From the NCBI GenBank assembly GCA_020161395.1, contig JAIUOE010000003.1, positions 310,001 to 374,000 on the forward strand: a DNA stretch of 64,000 bases, written 5' to 3'. Shown piece after piece: positions 27,509-36,201 of the stretch; the first letter of the stretch is position 1, and the number at the start of each line of letters is the position of its first letter. The position numbers and the translations under genes are program-made. This DNA is from Bacteroidota bacterium (GTDB lineage: Bacteria; Bacteroidota; Ignavibacteria; Ignavibacteriales; Ignavibacteriaceae). The notes beneath the pieces are model-generated. The model worked only from the letters and a program-made list of their open reading frames with translations. It was not told the DNA's origin and searched no databases.

Positions 27509-27537
27509 AAAAAGCAGTCCGATTAAGGACTGCTTTT
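27509..27537 (-). terminator. Terminator between tRNA-Leu and the DUF92 gene
   Basis: An 11-bp perfect stem (27510-27520 with 27527-27537; core AAAGCAGTCC) with a 6-nt loop. On the minus strand it is followed by TGTATTTTAA after a run of T. It lies 8 nt past the tRNA 3' end. Confidence 0.8.
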
Positions 27538-27544
27538 GTAAATC

Positions 27545-27629
<85 letters not shown>

Positions 27630-27644
27630 AGAATTTAGACTGTA

Positions 27645-27673
27645 AATTTAAGGTTTTCTGCGGTTTTATGCAA
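27645..27673 (-). promoter_or_regulatory. Promoter of tRNA-Leu
   Basis: On the minus strand TTGCAT (27668-27673) and TAAATT (27645-27650) are separated by exactly 17 nt. The -10 ends 15 nt before the tRNA 5' end. The same -10 hexamer and spacing recur at 62034-62062. Confidence 0.65.
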
Positions 27674-27690
27674 ATAGCTTTTCCAATATT

Positions 27691-28167
27691 TTAATCTTTT
27701 TTTAGAATATCTCTGATTTCTCTGCGGAAATTCCTCTCAAACACAATGTATTTGGCAAGTTTTTCAGGTGAAAGAAGATCAGACAGAGACATAACAAACT
27801 GCCGTTGAAGTTTGTGCGACTCATCAATGTAGCTGTTGAACTCACTGATCTTTGCTTTCAATTCCTCATCTTTCGAGCTGTTTTTATTCGCTGCTATCAG
27901 GTCTTCCATCTGGTCGAGTAACTTGTCAGCAAATTCATTCCTTTCTTCCATCATCTTTTTGTGATCTCCGCGCCTCGAGAAAAGCTTTAGCATCTTAGGC
28001 TCATCGAGATCGAGCACCTCTATTAACTTTACTTTTTCAAGCTGTTCGAGCTTCTTGAGCGGGTCACCTCCCCGGTTCCTGAATTTTCCCTTTCCGGGTC
28101 CGGGTTGTGCGTTCGCAGCTCCATCCAACAAAAAAAGAATGCAAATAAATAATAAAATATATCTCAT
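27691..28167 (-). CDS. Small periplasmic Spy/CpxP-like helical protein
   Basis: 158 residues with a signal peptide ending A-N-A-Q. The mature protein starts P-G-P-G-K-G-K-F-R-N-R-G-G, then becomes all-helical and charged, with L-L-S-P-E-K-L-A-K-Y near the end in place of the LTxxQ motif. Proteins of this type are ATP-independent periplasmic chaperones or metal sensors. It is the third gene after the sigma and anti-sigma genes on the same strand (9-nt gap), so it is likely a target or feedback part of that module. Confidence 0.65.
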   Translation of the reverse strand: MRYILLFICILFLLDGAANAQPGPGKGKFRNRGGDPLKKLEQLEKVKLIEVLDLDEPKMLKLFSRRGDHKKMMEERNEFADKLLDQMEDLIAANKNSSKDEELKAKISEFNSYIDESHKLQRQFVMSLSDLLSPEKLAKYIVFERNFRREIRDILKKD

Positions 28168-28176
28168 GATTTTTCC

Positions 28177-28890
28177 TCAATTAACAATTGGGTCTATTTG
28201 TCCTGAAAGTTTTTCGATTTCCTCGTCACTTAAGTTTTGAACCACTTCATCCAGCGAAATTCCATATTTGTCGGCAATTTCGAGTAAACTTGTGGTGTTC
28301 ATTTCAAGAAGCGAATTGTATGCCTCATGAAATTTTGCATGCGCAGCAAGTGTTGCATCATCTACCAGAGTAGTGGAACCCAGCAAAATCTCATTTTTGT
28401 CACTTTTTTCCAATACAGGTGAATTATTCGATTGCGATGCAGTATATCGGTATTGCGGTTTTACGGCAACAGACTCTTTTTGTTCCTCTTCAACAGGTGT
28501 CTCTGTTTTGATTCCGGGAGATGTTGCCACTGTGTTTTCCTTTTCAACCGTTGCAGGCACTTGAATCTGCGTATCCCAAGGTCGGGCTATAAACAGCACC
28601 GTTGCCAAAACGGGAATCGCGAGCCCGGCAGCCAGTTTTGCAAAAACCGGTGAGAATCGTTTTTGCCTTTTCAGTTCAAGATTTTCTCTGAATCTCGGCA
28701 AAACATTCTCAAAATAGAGAGTGTCAGACTCAACCTGAGCAAGATTGTCAAGTTTCAAAAGCGAGTCTTTCACCTTGACATACTCGCTGTAGAGTTCATC
28801 GTCTTCTTTTATGTCAGCTTCGAAATTTGAAGTACCGGCTTTACCCGGCTTGTTGTCCAAATATTCGAAGATCCGTTTCTTTTTTTCCAT
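28177..28890 (-). CDS. Probable anti-sigma factor (single-pass membrane protein)
   Basis: 237 residues: an N-terminal cytoplasmic region of about 80 residues, one transmembrane helix near 82-105 (A-K-L-A-A-G-L-A-I-P-V-L-A-T-V-L) and a periplasmic C-terminal domain. No zinc-finger HxxxCxxC motif is present. Position is the main evidence: it overlaps the sigma factor gene by 50 nt in a different frame. It would hold the ECF sigma at the membrane until an envelope signal releases it. Family identity is inferred from context. Confidence 0.65.
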   Translation of the reverse strand: MEKKKRIFEYLDNKPGKAGTSNFEADIKEDDELYSEYVKVKDSLLKLDNLAQVESDTLYFENVLPRFRENLELKRQKRFSPVFAKLAAGLAIPVLATVLFIARPWDTQIQVPATVEKENTVATSPGIKTETPVEEEQKESVAVKPQYRYTASQSNNSPVLEKSDKNEILLGSTTLVDDATLAAHAKFHEAYNSLLEMNTTSLLEIADKYGISLDEVVQNLSDEEIEKLSGQIDPIVN

Positions 28891-29428
28891 ACTCTTTCTC
28901 CATCAGAGAAGTGACTTTGTTTAAAGCGTGAAAATAGTTTGCTTTCAGTCCACCTGTGCTTTTCCCGGTAATCTCGGCTATTTCTTCATAGCTCAATTCA
29001 TCGAAGTGTCTCATCACAAACACCTCGCGCTGTTTCACAGGCAGTTGTTTCAATATTTTATCAAGTAACAGGAGTTTTTCCCTGTTTTCAACATCTCTAA
29101 CCACATCCACATCACCACTTATTTCAGGTGTATCCTCATCCCCGATTGAAAAAAATCTTTTAATCTTGTTTTTGTTAATAAGATTTAAGGACCTTGTGTA
29201 AGTTATTTTAAATATCCATGTGTATAATGACGACTCAAACTTGTAGTCCTTCAACTTGCTGTAAATCACCAACAAAACTTCCTGCAGAATATCATCAGCA
29301 TCAAAATGGTTGCCAGTAAGTCGCCGGGCATGCCAGTATATCTTCTGTTGATATTTTCTAACAAGCAAATTGAATGCTGATTCCTCGCCGTTAAGAAATC
29401 TCTTTACTAATTCTTCGTCGGTCATCAA
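28841..29428 (-). CDS. ECF RNA polymerase sigma factor
   Basis: 195 residues. Region 2 has F-N-L-L-V-R-K-Y-Q-Q-K-I-Y-W and D-A-D-D-I-L-Q-E-V-L-L. The next stretch has S-S-L-Y-T-W-I-F-K-I-T-Y. Region 4 has L-P-V-K-Q-R-E-V-F-V-M-R and L-S-Y-E-E-I-A-E-I-T-G-K-S. This is the sigma-70 group 4 layout of RpoE/SigW-like factors. It is followed by an overlapping anti-sigma gene and a Spy-like protein, with another Spy-like gene divergent at 29622, so an envelope-stress regulon is likely. Confidence 0.92.
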   Translation of the reverse strand: MMTDEELVKRFLNGEESAFNLLVRKYQQKIYWHARRLTGNHFDADDILQEVLLVIYSKLKDYKFESSLYTWIFKITYTRSLNLINKNKIKRFFSIGDEDTPEISGDVDVVRDVENREKLLLLDKILKQLPVKQREVFVMRHFDELSYEEIAEITGKSTGGLKANYFHALNKVTSLMEKEYGKKETDLRIFGQQAG

Positions 29429-29567
29429 TAACTTTTAGTGAATTTATTCGTTTGACATTCAAACATCGTAATTGGTTTAACCAAAATATAACAATTTTTC
29501 CGATGCAAATTCACTCAAAGAAAAAGCAACAGAAATAAAATGCACATTTAAACCCTCCCCTCTCTTC

Positions 29568-29582
29568 ATCATGTCACATGAT
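29568..29582. promoter_or_regulatory. 15-bp perfect palindrome in the sigma/Spy divergent region
   Basis: ATCATGTCACATGAT is a 7+1+7 perfect dyad 40 nt upstream of the 29622 gene and about 140 nt upstream of the sigma gene. It could be an operator for either side. No regulator is identified. Confidence 0.4.
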
Positions 29583-29621
29583 CAGAAAGTTAATAAATTC
29601 AAAACAAATGGAGAATAAATT

Positions 29622-30137
29622 ATGAGACACCTAATCTCATCTATGGTTATCGTCCTTGCAATATTACTTGTCTTACCTGCAACGACATTTGCCCAACCCG
29701 GATTCGATGGTCCCGGACGCGGCAGAATGATGGAAAAACTTGACCTCACCAAAGATCAGGAAACAAAAATTGAGGCATTGAGAAATGATCACCTGAAAAA
29801 GATGATTGATCTCAGAGCTGAGCTCGAAAAAGCCAGAATAGAGATGAAACAGCTTTTATCCAAAGGTGAATACACCAGAACTGAATACCTTAACATGACT
29901 GCCAAAATCTCAAAAATTCACGAGTCATTGCAGAATTCAAGAGCCAACCATCAAATGGATGTCTATGACCTTCTCACAAAAGAACAAAAAGCCAAGTGGA
30001 ATGAATTCAGAGCGGACAGACCCGGAAAAGGTGGAATGGGATTCAGAGGTGACTGTGGAAACTGTGACGGAAAAGGGAAAGGATTTCATCGCGGTGGCGG
30101 AAGAGGCTTTAGAGACGGAAGATGTTTGAACAGATAA
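29622..30137 (+). CDS. Spy/ZraP-like periplasmic protein with Gly/Arg/Cys-rich tail
   Basis: 171 residues with a signal peptide ending T-F-A-Q. The mature part has L-D-L-T-K-D-Q-E-T-K-I, the LTxxQ motif, and a second copy L-L-T-K-E-Q-K-A-K near 125. The tail is rich in Gly, Arg, Phe and His with C-G-N-C and a final Cys, which could bind metal. Members buffer protein misfolding or sense Zn/Cu in the periplasm. It has a good ATGGAGAAT ribosome site and its own terminator, and is divergent from the ECF sigma gene. Confidence 0.8.
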   Translation: MRHLISSMVIVLAILLVLPATTFAQPGFDGPGRGRMMEKLDLTKDQETKIEALRNDHLKKMIDLRAELEKARIEMKQLLSKGEYTRTEYLNMTAKISKIHESLQNSRANHQMDVYDLLTKEQKAKWNEFRADRPGKGGMGFRGDCGNCDGKGKGFHRGGGRGFRDGRCLNR

Positions 30138-30169
30138 ATGTGTGAATCGTGAAAAGTAGTAGCTTAAAG

Positions 30170-30200
30170 GCTGCCGGTGCTCCCCGGCAGCTTTTTTATT
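30170..30200 (+). terminator. Terminator of the Spy-like gene
   Basis: Stem GCTGCCGG (30170-30177) pairs with CCGGCAGC (30184-30191) around a 6-nt loop and is followed by TTTTTTATTTT. Confidence 0.9.
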
Positions 30201-30299
30201 TTAAATCTAACTAAAGTGCTGAGTTGATTTGCTATTCAACAGTTGGTTTTTTTTTAAGTTTGTATAGTGTGTTAAAATAAATTGAAAAGACGAAAAAAA

Positions 30300-31001
30300 A
30301 TGAAAAAATTTACTCTCCTTGCGATATTATTTCTATCCGGTTCCATTTTCCCTCAGATTATGAAACCACAGCAAATCTCCGGTAAAGTTGAAATAAAAGT
30401 TTCGTTCGACTATCTTGAATACCTGCCGGACGGTTATGCTGAAAGTGACAAGGTATTTCCTCTCCTGATTTTTTTACACGGCTCAGGCGAAAGAGGAAAC
30501 AATCTTGAACTGGTAAAAAAACATGGTGTGCCGAAACATATTGAAAAAGGTGAGAAATTTCCTTTCATTGTCATAGCTCCTCAATGCAAACCTGACGAGT
30601 GGTGGAGAGGACCGGACCTTGTAGCCTTGCTCGATCTTCTTGAATCAAAATACAGGATTGACAAATCGAGGATTTATGTTACCGGCTTAAGCATGGGTGG
30701 ATATGGAACCTGGGCAATGGCTCTGGAGGCACCAAAAAGAATAGCAGCAATAATCCCCGTTTGCGGCGGTGGACTCCCCCATCGGATTTGTGAAGTTGGT
30801 GGTGTACCAACCTGGGCATTTCATGGGGACAAAGATGATGTGGTACCGCTTTCCGAATCTGAAAAGATGATAAATGCCACAAAGAAATGCGGCGTTGAAG
30901 CCATACTCACTATCTACGAAGGTGGCAACCACAATGCATGGGATGCCACCTATTCAAATCCGGAAATCTATCAATGGCTTTTGAAGCATAAACTTCCTTG
31001 A
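30300..31001 (+). CDS. Secreted alpha/beta-hydrolase (esterase, dienelactone/prolyl-oligopeptidase type)
   Basis: About 233 residues from the ATG at 30300; a TTG at 30282 would add six basic residues but is less likely. A signal peptide (M-K-K-F-T-L-L-A-I-L-F-L) is followed by the oxyanion strand F-L-H-G-S-G-E-R-G and the nucleophile elbow G-L-S-M-G-G-Y-G. The acid is D in F-H-G-D-K-D-D-V-V-P and the His is in E-G-G-N-H-N-A-W. This is the PHB-depolymerase-like/phospholipase-esterase family that cleaves ester bonds in polymers or xylan side chains. It is monocistronic, converging on the GH97 gene. Confidence 0.85.
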   Translation: MKKFTLLAILFLSGSIFPQIMKPQQISGKVEIKVSFDYLEYLPDGYAESDKVFPLLIFLHGSGERGNNLELVKKHGVPKHIEKGEKFPFIVIAPQCKPDEWWRGPDLVALLDLLESKYRIDKSRIYVTGLSMGGYGTWAMALEAPKRIAAIIPVCGGGLPHRICEVGGVPTWAFHGDKDDVVPLSESEKMINATKKCGVEAILTIYEGGNHNAWDATYSNPEIYQWLLKHKLP

Positions 31002-31002
31002 A

Positions 31003-31081
31003 TTATTAGTTATGACTTATGAATTATGATTTAACCTTGAGAACTCATTCAATTAATAACTAATAACTCATAAGTCATAAC
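31003..31081. repeat. Two convergent arrays of degenerate heptamers forming an inverted repeat
   Basis: Between the converging genes the plus strand reads TTATTAG-TTATGAC-TTATGAA-TTATGAT, and the minus strand reads TTATGAC-TTATGAG-TTATTAG-TTATTAA. The outer parts form a perfect 14-bp inverted repeat (31009-31022 with 31068-31081). The right arm overlaps the last codons of the GH97 gene. Confidence 0.8.
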
Positions 31082-33174
31082 TTAACAGCTACTGCCACCC
31101 CTCCCGAAGGGGCAAGTTTAACTTTTACTTTGGAAGTGGAGGTTACGGTTTTCTTTTCGATTTTGTATTTCATGGGGTTTTTATCCCAGCTTGCATCGTC
31201 TCCATCCATGTAGAAGTCAGCGGTAAATGATTTTCCTGCAGGGAGAAAATCGAACGATATTTCCATCTCCCGTGCGTTTTCATCAGTGATTCCTCCGATA
31301 TACCACTCGTTTTTCCCTTTGGCTTTCCTTGCTATCAGGAGGTAATCTCCTGGCTCGGCAGAAAGTATCTTCGTGTCATCCCAGTCAACTGCAACATCTT
31401 TAATAAATTGAAACGCATCCATGTGTTTTTCATAGTTTTCGGGGATGTCTGCTGCCATTTGCAACGGGCTGTACATCGTAACATAAAGTGCCATTTGCTT
31501 TACGAGTGTGGTATGTACCTGGAACTTGCTTCCCGGGGTATAATAATCCATTTTTATCTGGAAAATTCCGGGGGTGTAGTCCATCGCACCGCCCATAAGT
31601 CTTGTGAATGGTAAAATGGTCTCGTGCTCAGGCGGATTTCCCCTGCTCCAGGCATTAAACTCATTCCCTCTCGCTGCTTCCGCTGCGAACCAGTTTGGCC
31701 AGGTTCGTGACTGTCCGGTGGGTCTGTGCGACTCATGTGAATTAACCATTATCTTGTATTTGGCGGCTTTCTCTGCCACTCTGAAGTAATGAGCAACCAT
31801 CCATTGTCCGTCATGCCGCTCACCTCTTGGGATAATCCGGCCAACATATCCCGTTTTTACAGCATCGTATCCGTGTTCTTTCATAAAACGGAAGGCATCG
31901 TCAAGTCTTCTCTCATAATTTGTTGCAGAGGCACTCGTCTCATGGTGCATTATCAGTTTCACGCCCTTCGATCTGGCATAGTTCTGCAACTCTTTTACAT
32001 CGAAATCGGGATATGGAGTTACAAAATCAAAAACATTCTCTTTCCACTGACCGAACCAGTCCTCCCAGCCAACATTCCATCCTTCAACCAGAACTCCGTC
32101 GAAACCGTTTCTGGCTGCAAAATCGATATAATATTTGGTTCTTTCCGTTGTGGCTCCGTGTCTGCCGTTCGGCTTCAAGTTCGCCCAGAAGGTTTCTCCA
32201 ATCTTTACATTGTTAATGTCAGAGTAGTTCCAGCTCGATTTTCCGACATGCAGTTCCCACCAGATACCGACATACTTGTTTCCTTTAATCCAGCTTACAT
32301 CTGCAATTTTTGATGGTTCATTCAGATTGAGGATCATTTTCGAGGAAAGAATATCTTCCGCTTTGGTTGAAACAATAACTGTTCTCCATGGAGTAGAGCA
32401 CGGTGCCTGCATATATGCAGGGTTGCCAACAGCATCGGGCGCCAAAACTGCTGAGAGGGCGAATTCCTTCTTATCGACAAGAAGATGCATAACAGGATAA
32501 TTTGTTACGGCAGCTTCAAATATGTTAATGTAAAGGCCGTCTGCCGATTTCATCATAAGTGGGGTTTGAACAGCGTTCGGAGCTATAATCGCGCGGGTAC
32601 TTATCTCAAAAAAGCCCTGTCCTTTTTCTGCATCAACTTCACTCAGCTTGCTCGTCATATATGGATATTCGTTGCTGTCGAAATCACCGGGGATCCAGAA
32701 AGTTTTATGATCACCCGCCATCACAAATTGAGTTTTCTCACCCATTATGGTGAAATACCTCTGATTTTCCATCTCGGGAAATTCGTACCGGAAACCGAGT
32801 CCATCATTAAAGAGTCGAAAGACTATCGCCATTTGTTTATTTGTAGTAAAGTGCTTTAAAGTCACTTTTAGCTGATTATAGTTGTTTCGAATCTCTTTAA
32901 CCTCACCAAGAACAGGGTTCCAGGTCTCGTCAAACGAGGAATTCTCAACCGTTAGCTCGCTAAGTTCATTCACAAAACCGGGATCATCTTTTATCTCGAC
33001 TCCCAGCGCCGACTCTTTAACGACATATTTACCATCGAACTTCAATGTGTAAAACGGAATCCCTCCCTTGCTCATCATAAAGTCAAGTTCGAGTCTCCCG
33101 TTCGGAGATTTAAGATTCTGCGAAAAGGTTACACTAACCGTAACCAGAATAAATAAAAGAATTCTCTTAATCAT
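31075..33174 (-). CDS. GH97 glycoside hydrolase, SusB-like alpha-glucosidase
   Basis: 699 residues with a signal peptide ending T-F-S-Q. An N-terminal beta-sandwich (about 20-290) precedes a (beta/alpha)8 barrel and a C-terminal beta domain. Barrel landmarks are V-L-V-E-G-W-N-V-G-W-E-D-W, M-H-H-E-T-S-A-S, V-K-T-G-Y-V-G, N-S-H-E-S-H-R-P-T-G and A-A-R-G-N-E-F-N-A-W. The Glu residues in these last motifs, with no Asp nucleophile in V-K-T-G-Y, match inverting calcium-dependent GH97 enzymes. It hydrolyses alpha-glucosidic bonds in the periplasm. No SusC/SusD pair is adjacent. Confidence 0.92.
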   Translation of the reverse strand: MIKRILLFILVTVSVTFSQNLKSPNGRLELDFMMSKGGIPFYTLKFDGKYVVKESALGVEIKDDPGFVNELSELTVENSSFDETWNPVLGEVKEIRNNYNQLKVTLKHFTTNKQMAIVFRLFNDGLGFRYEFPEMENQRYFTIMGEKTQFVMAGDHKTFWIPGDFDSNEYPYMTSKLSEVDAEKGQGFFEISTRAIIAPNAVQTPLMMKSADGLYINIFEAAVTNYPVMHLLVDKKEFALSAVLAPDAVGNPAYMQAPCSTPWRTVIVSTKAEDILSSKMILNLNEPSKIADVSWIKGNKYVGIWWELHVGKSSWNYSDINNVKIGETFWANLKPNGRHGATTERTKYYIDFAARNGFDGVLVEGWNVGWEDWFGQWKENVFDFVTPYPDFDVKELQNYARSKGVKLIMHHETSASATNYERRLDDAFRFMKEHGYDAVKTGYVGRIIPRGERHDGQWMVAHYFRVAEKAAKYKIMVNSHESHRPTGQSRTWPNWFAAEAARGNEFNAWSRGNPPEHETILPFTRLMGGAMDYTPGIFQIKMDYYTPGSKFQVHTTLVKQMALYVTMYSPLQMAADIPENYEKHMDAFQFIKDVAVDWDDTKILSAEPGDYLLIARKAKGKNEWYIGGITDENAREMEISFDFLPAGKSFTADFYMDGDDASWDKNPMKYKIEKKTVTSTSKVKVKLAPSGGVAVAVKL

Positions 33175-33198
33175 ATTTTCAGACCAATCAACATTACT

Positions 33199-33230
33199 GC
33201 ATTATTGGATTATTGCATTATTGGATTATT
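33199..33230. repeat. Four tandem octamers at a gene end
   Basis: GCATTATT-GGATTATT-GCATTATT-GGATTATT, four 8-bp units alternating at two bases, lie between the T9SS gene and the GH97 gene. The array overlaps the stop codon region of the T9SS gene. Confidence 0.75.
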
Positions 33231-36174
33231 TAAGCATCACCATTTTACGGGTGGAATAAAAATCTCCCGCCTTTATGGTGTAAAAATAAATTCCCGAATG
33301 AACATTAATTCCGGCACTGTTCTTACCCGTCCACTGAACAAAATGGGTACCCGCAGGTTTCACTTCGTTCACCAAAGTCGCAACTTCTTCGCCAAGAATA
33401 TCATAAATTTTTAGACTCACTTGCCCTGCGGATGCAGTCCGGAATTCGATTATTGTCGATGGATTGAACGGATTCGGATAATTTTGTTTAAGTTCATACT
33501 CCTGAGGAATTTGGGTGTAATCACCCTTTATCCCGACAGGTATGTCGAAACCACCCGAAAAAGCGACAACTTTTCCATCTCTGGAACCCGCCATAAACTC
33601 GAGTGTCCCGTTAAGGTCGATGTCAGGCATTCTCCAAATCGCCTCTGCAGCGTATGAGTTGGAGCCACCGCCAAAAGCGTAAGTGAAGAGGGTGTCGCTG
33701 TTCTTGCCTCCAAAAACATAGATTTTATTGTCCAGGGAAGCGACCCCGATCTCAGGATATCCGTCAGCAGTCAAATCTCCGAGAATTCCTGCACCCAGGT
33801 TGTTACCTCCTGTCGGAATGGCAGTGATTGCAACTCCACTTTTCCCACTCAGCACATAAATGTAAGGAGTAAGTGCCTGTACCAGAACATCTGATACACC
33901 ATCATTATCAATATCGCTGATCATGATAAGGTCTTCGATAAATCCACCTCCGACCTGACCTGTCCAGTTCAGTGTGCCGGTTGATACATCAACAGAATAG
34001 ACTTTCCCCGCAATATCCCCGGCTATCACAGAGCGTTTGTTCGCTATGGTATCAAAAAGCACATCGAGAGCCCAACAGGATGCATCTGTATTGTAAGTCC
34101 ATAACCGTTGAGCAAGGTCATTAAAAGCATATATCTCCGCAGCAGTTGCGTTTGATACACGGGTTGTGAACGCACCACCACCGGGGAAAGAGACAACCGC
34201 ATCCTTCATCTTTTTGCTAGGTGAATCGTCAATTCTCCAGATTTGTGCCCCGGTCTTCCCGTCAAGCAGATAGGTCGAAAAGCGTCCACTTCCATTGAAT
34301 TCATTTCCGCTTGCAGTCGCCAAAATATCAATTGTACCGTCATTGTTCCAGTCACGCCTGCCATCTATGCCATTTACATCTCCCAGATCATAATTGACCG
34401 AATCACCAAATTCCCACAGTTTTTCACCTGTGGCACCATCAATCATATAGACATATTCGCTTCCGCCTGCTGTACCGATACAGACATCTCCTATACCGTC
34501 ATTGTTTACATCTGCGACGGGTTGAAGCGATCCGACGCGGGAAACCGAACCCGCATCATTGTTGTTTCTGTAGGAATTGAACATCCAGAGGATATCTGCA
34601 CTCACAGAGGAATTGCCGTTGTAAGCGATGGTAAAATAGTTGTCCGTAGCAACTATCATATCTGCGATGCCATCCCCATTTAGATCGCCCGCTTTTTTAA
34701 TATATTTGGCGGATAAATCATCTGCACTCGTCTTTGGATTGTCGGGAATTATACCCTCCCAGTATTTTGCTCCCAATGAGGAATCGACTGCCGTCACATT
34801 GGTAACAAGCGGAATTTTTAACTGTATCGCATTCGAAGCATTTGAAAACACTCTGAGTGTATCCTGGTGCAATCCGTATGTCTTGGGATTTGTCCAAACT
34901 CTGAAGGAGACCGACCCGACTGAATCAATTGAAAAATTCGATGGAGTCTTGGGAATAAAATATGTCTCAGTATCGAACCTGATGGAATCAACATTTATCT
35001 TTGCTGAACCTGTGTTGCTGAAAGTTATCTCCTGATAACCCGAACTCCTTACCCGTTTGTTTCCATAGTCGAGGGATGTAGAAGAAGCGGAGATTACAGG
35101 TCCAACATAAATTCCACGCCCGTTCAGTTTTGTTTTCGAAAATGCAAAATTGATGTCGTTATGATAGATCAGCACACTGTCTTTATAGTATTCAGGGTCT
35201 GTTGGTGTAAATTTAACCTCCAAAGGCGTAATTTGGTTAGGCTGAATTGTAACAGGGAAAACAGTGGAGGACGAAAATGCAGGTGATGAAAATTTCAGCG
35301 AATCAATTATCAAAGGAGCTGTTCCGACATTGTTCAGGAACAATTGTGAAGATGAAGAAGAACCTATCTGCACATTACCGTACTCAATGGAGGAAGTGAC
35401 AACCTGAATCTGCGGTGTTCCGTTTCCACCAAGATCAAACTTATACAGTGCCCGTTGTGTTCCGCTCAGCATCCGGGCAAGAAGCCAAAGATATTTCCCG
35501 TCCCATGCGAGACCGCGAGGTGAAATGCTTGCTCCCGTCCCTTTTGGTACGGGGAATGAGAAAAGGGTATCCTCGGTTGCAATATTTACTGCATAAATTC
35601 TTTCAGCATCACCCTCAAAATTTTCCATGACATAAAACAGAGTGTCGCCTTTGACTGTAACTCCCTGGGGCTGCAATCCAAAAACTGGAAGTGTATCCAC
35701 AAGTTGCTTTGTGGCTACATCAATTTTGTAAACTCCCGCCTGAGCGTTGGGATAGTAAACGGAAAACCATAAGCCACCATCACCCCAGGCAGTGCCACCC
35801 ATAAAATATGTCTGCATGATTATCGAATCCAGAACGGCACCGGTCGTGGTTACCTTCCTGAAGTTGTGGCGCGAGGTAAGTCTTTCATTATACCAGAAAT
35901 TTGTTCCATCCCAGCCCAAGCCCTGCGATTCCCTTATTGTCGGGTAGTTAATCATGATGCTGTCCACAACATTCCCAAGTGTATCCATGGCTATAAGTTT
36001 GTTTTTCAAACCGGTTGTGGAACTTGATGTGGAAAGCCACAAATTCCCGTTTGCAAAAACGAGTCCATACGCACTGTTATAGTATGCTGTGGCGGGCAGG
36101 GGGATGGTTTTAATTAACGACTGGGCATTTAACCCAATGATCAAAAGGGAAAAAAGTACAAACAACTTTTTCAT
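33226..36174 (-). CDS. Large T9SS-secreted protein with propeller, ASH and FG-GAP regions
   Basis: 982 residues with a signal peptide (M-K-K-L-F-V-L-F-S-L-L). Regions in order: an N-terminal beta-propeller (about 25-270); two ASPM-SPD2-Hydin-like Ig modules (about 275-470), each with S-L-D-Y-G-N or I-E-Y-G-N starts; a second propeller with FG-GAP/PQQ-type calcium-like loops (D-L-N-G-D-G-I-A-D, D-V-N-N-D-G-I-G-D, D-I-D-N-D-G-V-S-D; about 480-885); and a C-terminal type IX sorting domain with N-Y-P-N-P-F-N-P-S-T and K-M-V-M-L-K at the end. It should be exported by T9SS and surface-attached or released. Confidence 0.9.
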   Translation of the reverse strand: MKKLFVLFSLLIIGLNAQSLIKTIPLPATAYYNSAYGLVFANGNLWLSTSSSTTGLKNKLIAMDTLGNVVDSIMINYPTIRESQGLGWDGTNFWYNERLTSRHNFRKVTTTGAVLDSIIMQTYFMGGTAWGDGGLWFSVYYPNAQAGVYKIDVATKQLVDTLPVFGLQPQGVTVKGDTLFYVMENFEGDAERIYAVNIATEDTLFSFPVPKGTGASISPRGLAWDGKYLWLLARMLSGTQRALYKFDLGGNGTPQIQVVTSSIEYGNVQIGSSSSSQLFLNNVGTAPLIIDSLKFSSPAFSSSTVFPVTIQPNQITPLEVKFTPTDPEYYKDSVLIYHNDINFAFSKTKLNGRGIYVGPVISASSTSLDYGNKRVRSSGYQEITFSNTGSAKINVDSIRFDTETYFIPKTPSNFSIDSVGSVSFRVWTNPKTYGLHQDTLRVFSNASNAIQLKIPLVTNVTAVDSSLGAKYWEGIIPDNPKTSADDLSAKYIKKAGDLNGDGIADMIVATDNYFTIAYNGNSSVSADILWMFNSYRNNNDAGSVSRVGSLQPVADVNNDGIGDVCIGTAGGSEYVYMIDGATGEKLWEFGDSVNYDLGDVNGIDGRRDWNNDGTIDILATASGNEFNGSGRFSTYLLDGKTGAQIWRIDDSPSKKMKDAVVSFPGGGAFTTRVSNATAAEIYAFNDLAQRLWTYNTDASCWALDVLFDTIANKRSVIAGDIAGKVYSVDVSTGTLNWTGQVGGGFIEDLIMISDIDNDGVSDVLVQALTPYIYVLSGKSGVAITAIPTGGNNLGAGILGDLTADGYPEIGVASLDNKIYVFGGKNSDTLFTYAFGGGSNSYAAEAIWRMPDIDLNGTLEFMAGSRDGKVVAFSGGFDIPVGIKGDYTQIPQEYELKQNYPNPFNPSTIIEFRTASAGQVSLKIYDILGEEVATLVNEVKPAGTHFVQWTGKNSAGINVHSGIYFYTIKAGDFYSTRKMVMLK

Positions 36175-36201
36175 TTGATTCTCACTCTTTAGTTGTGTGA
36201 G

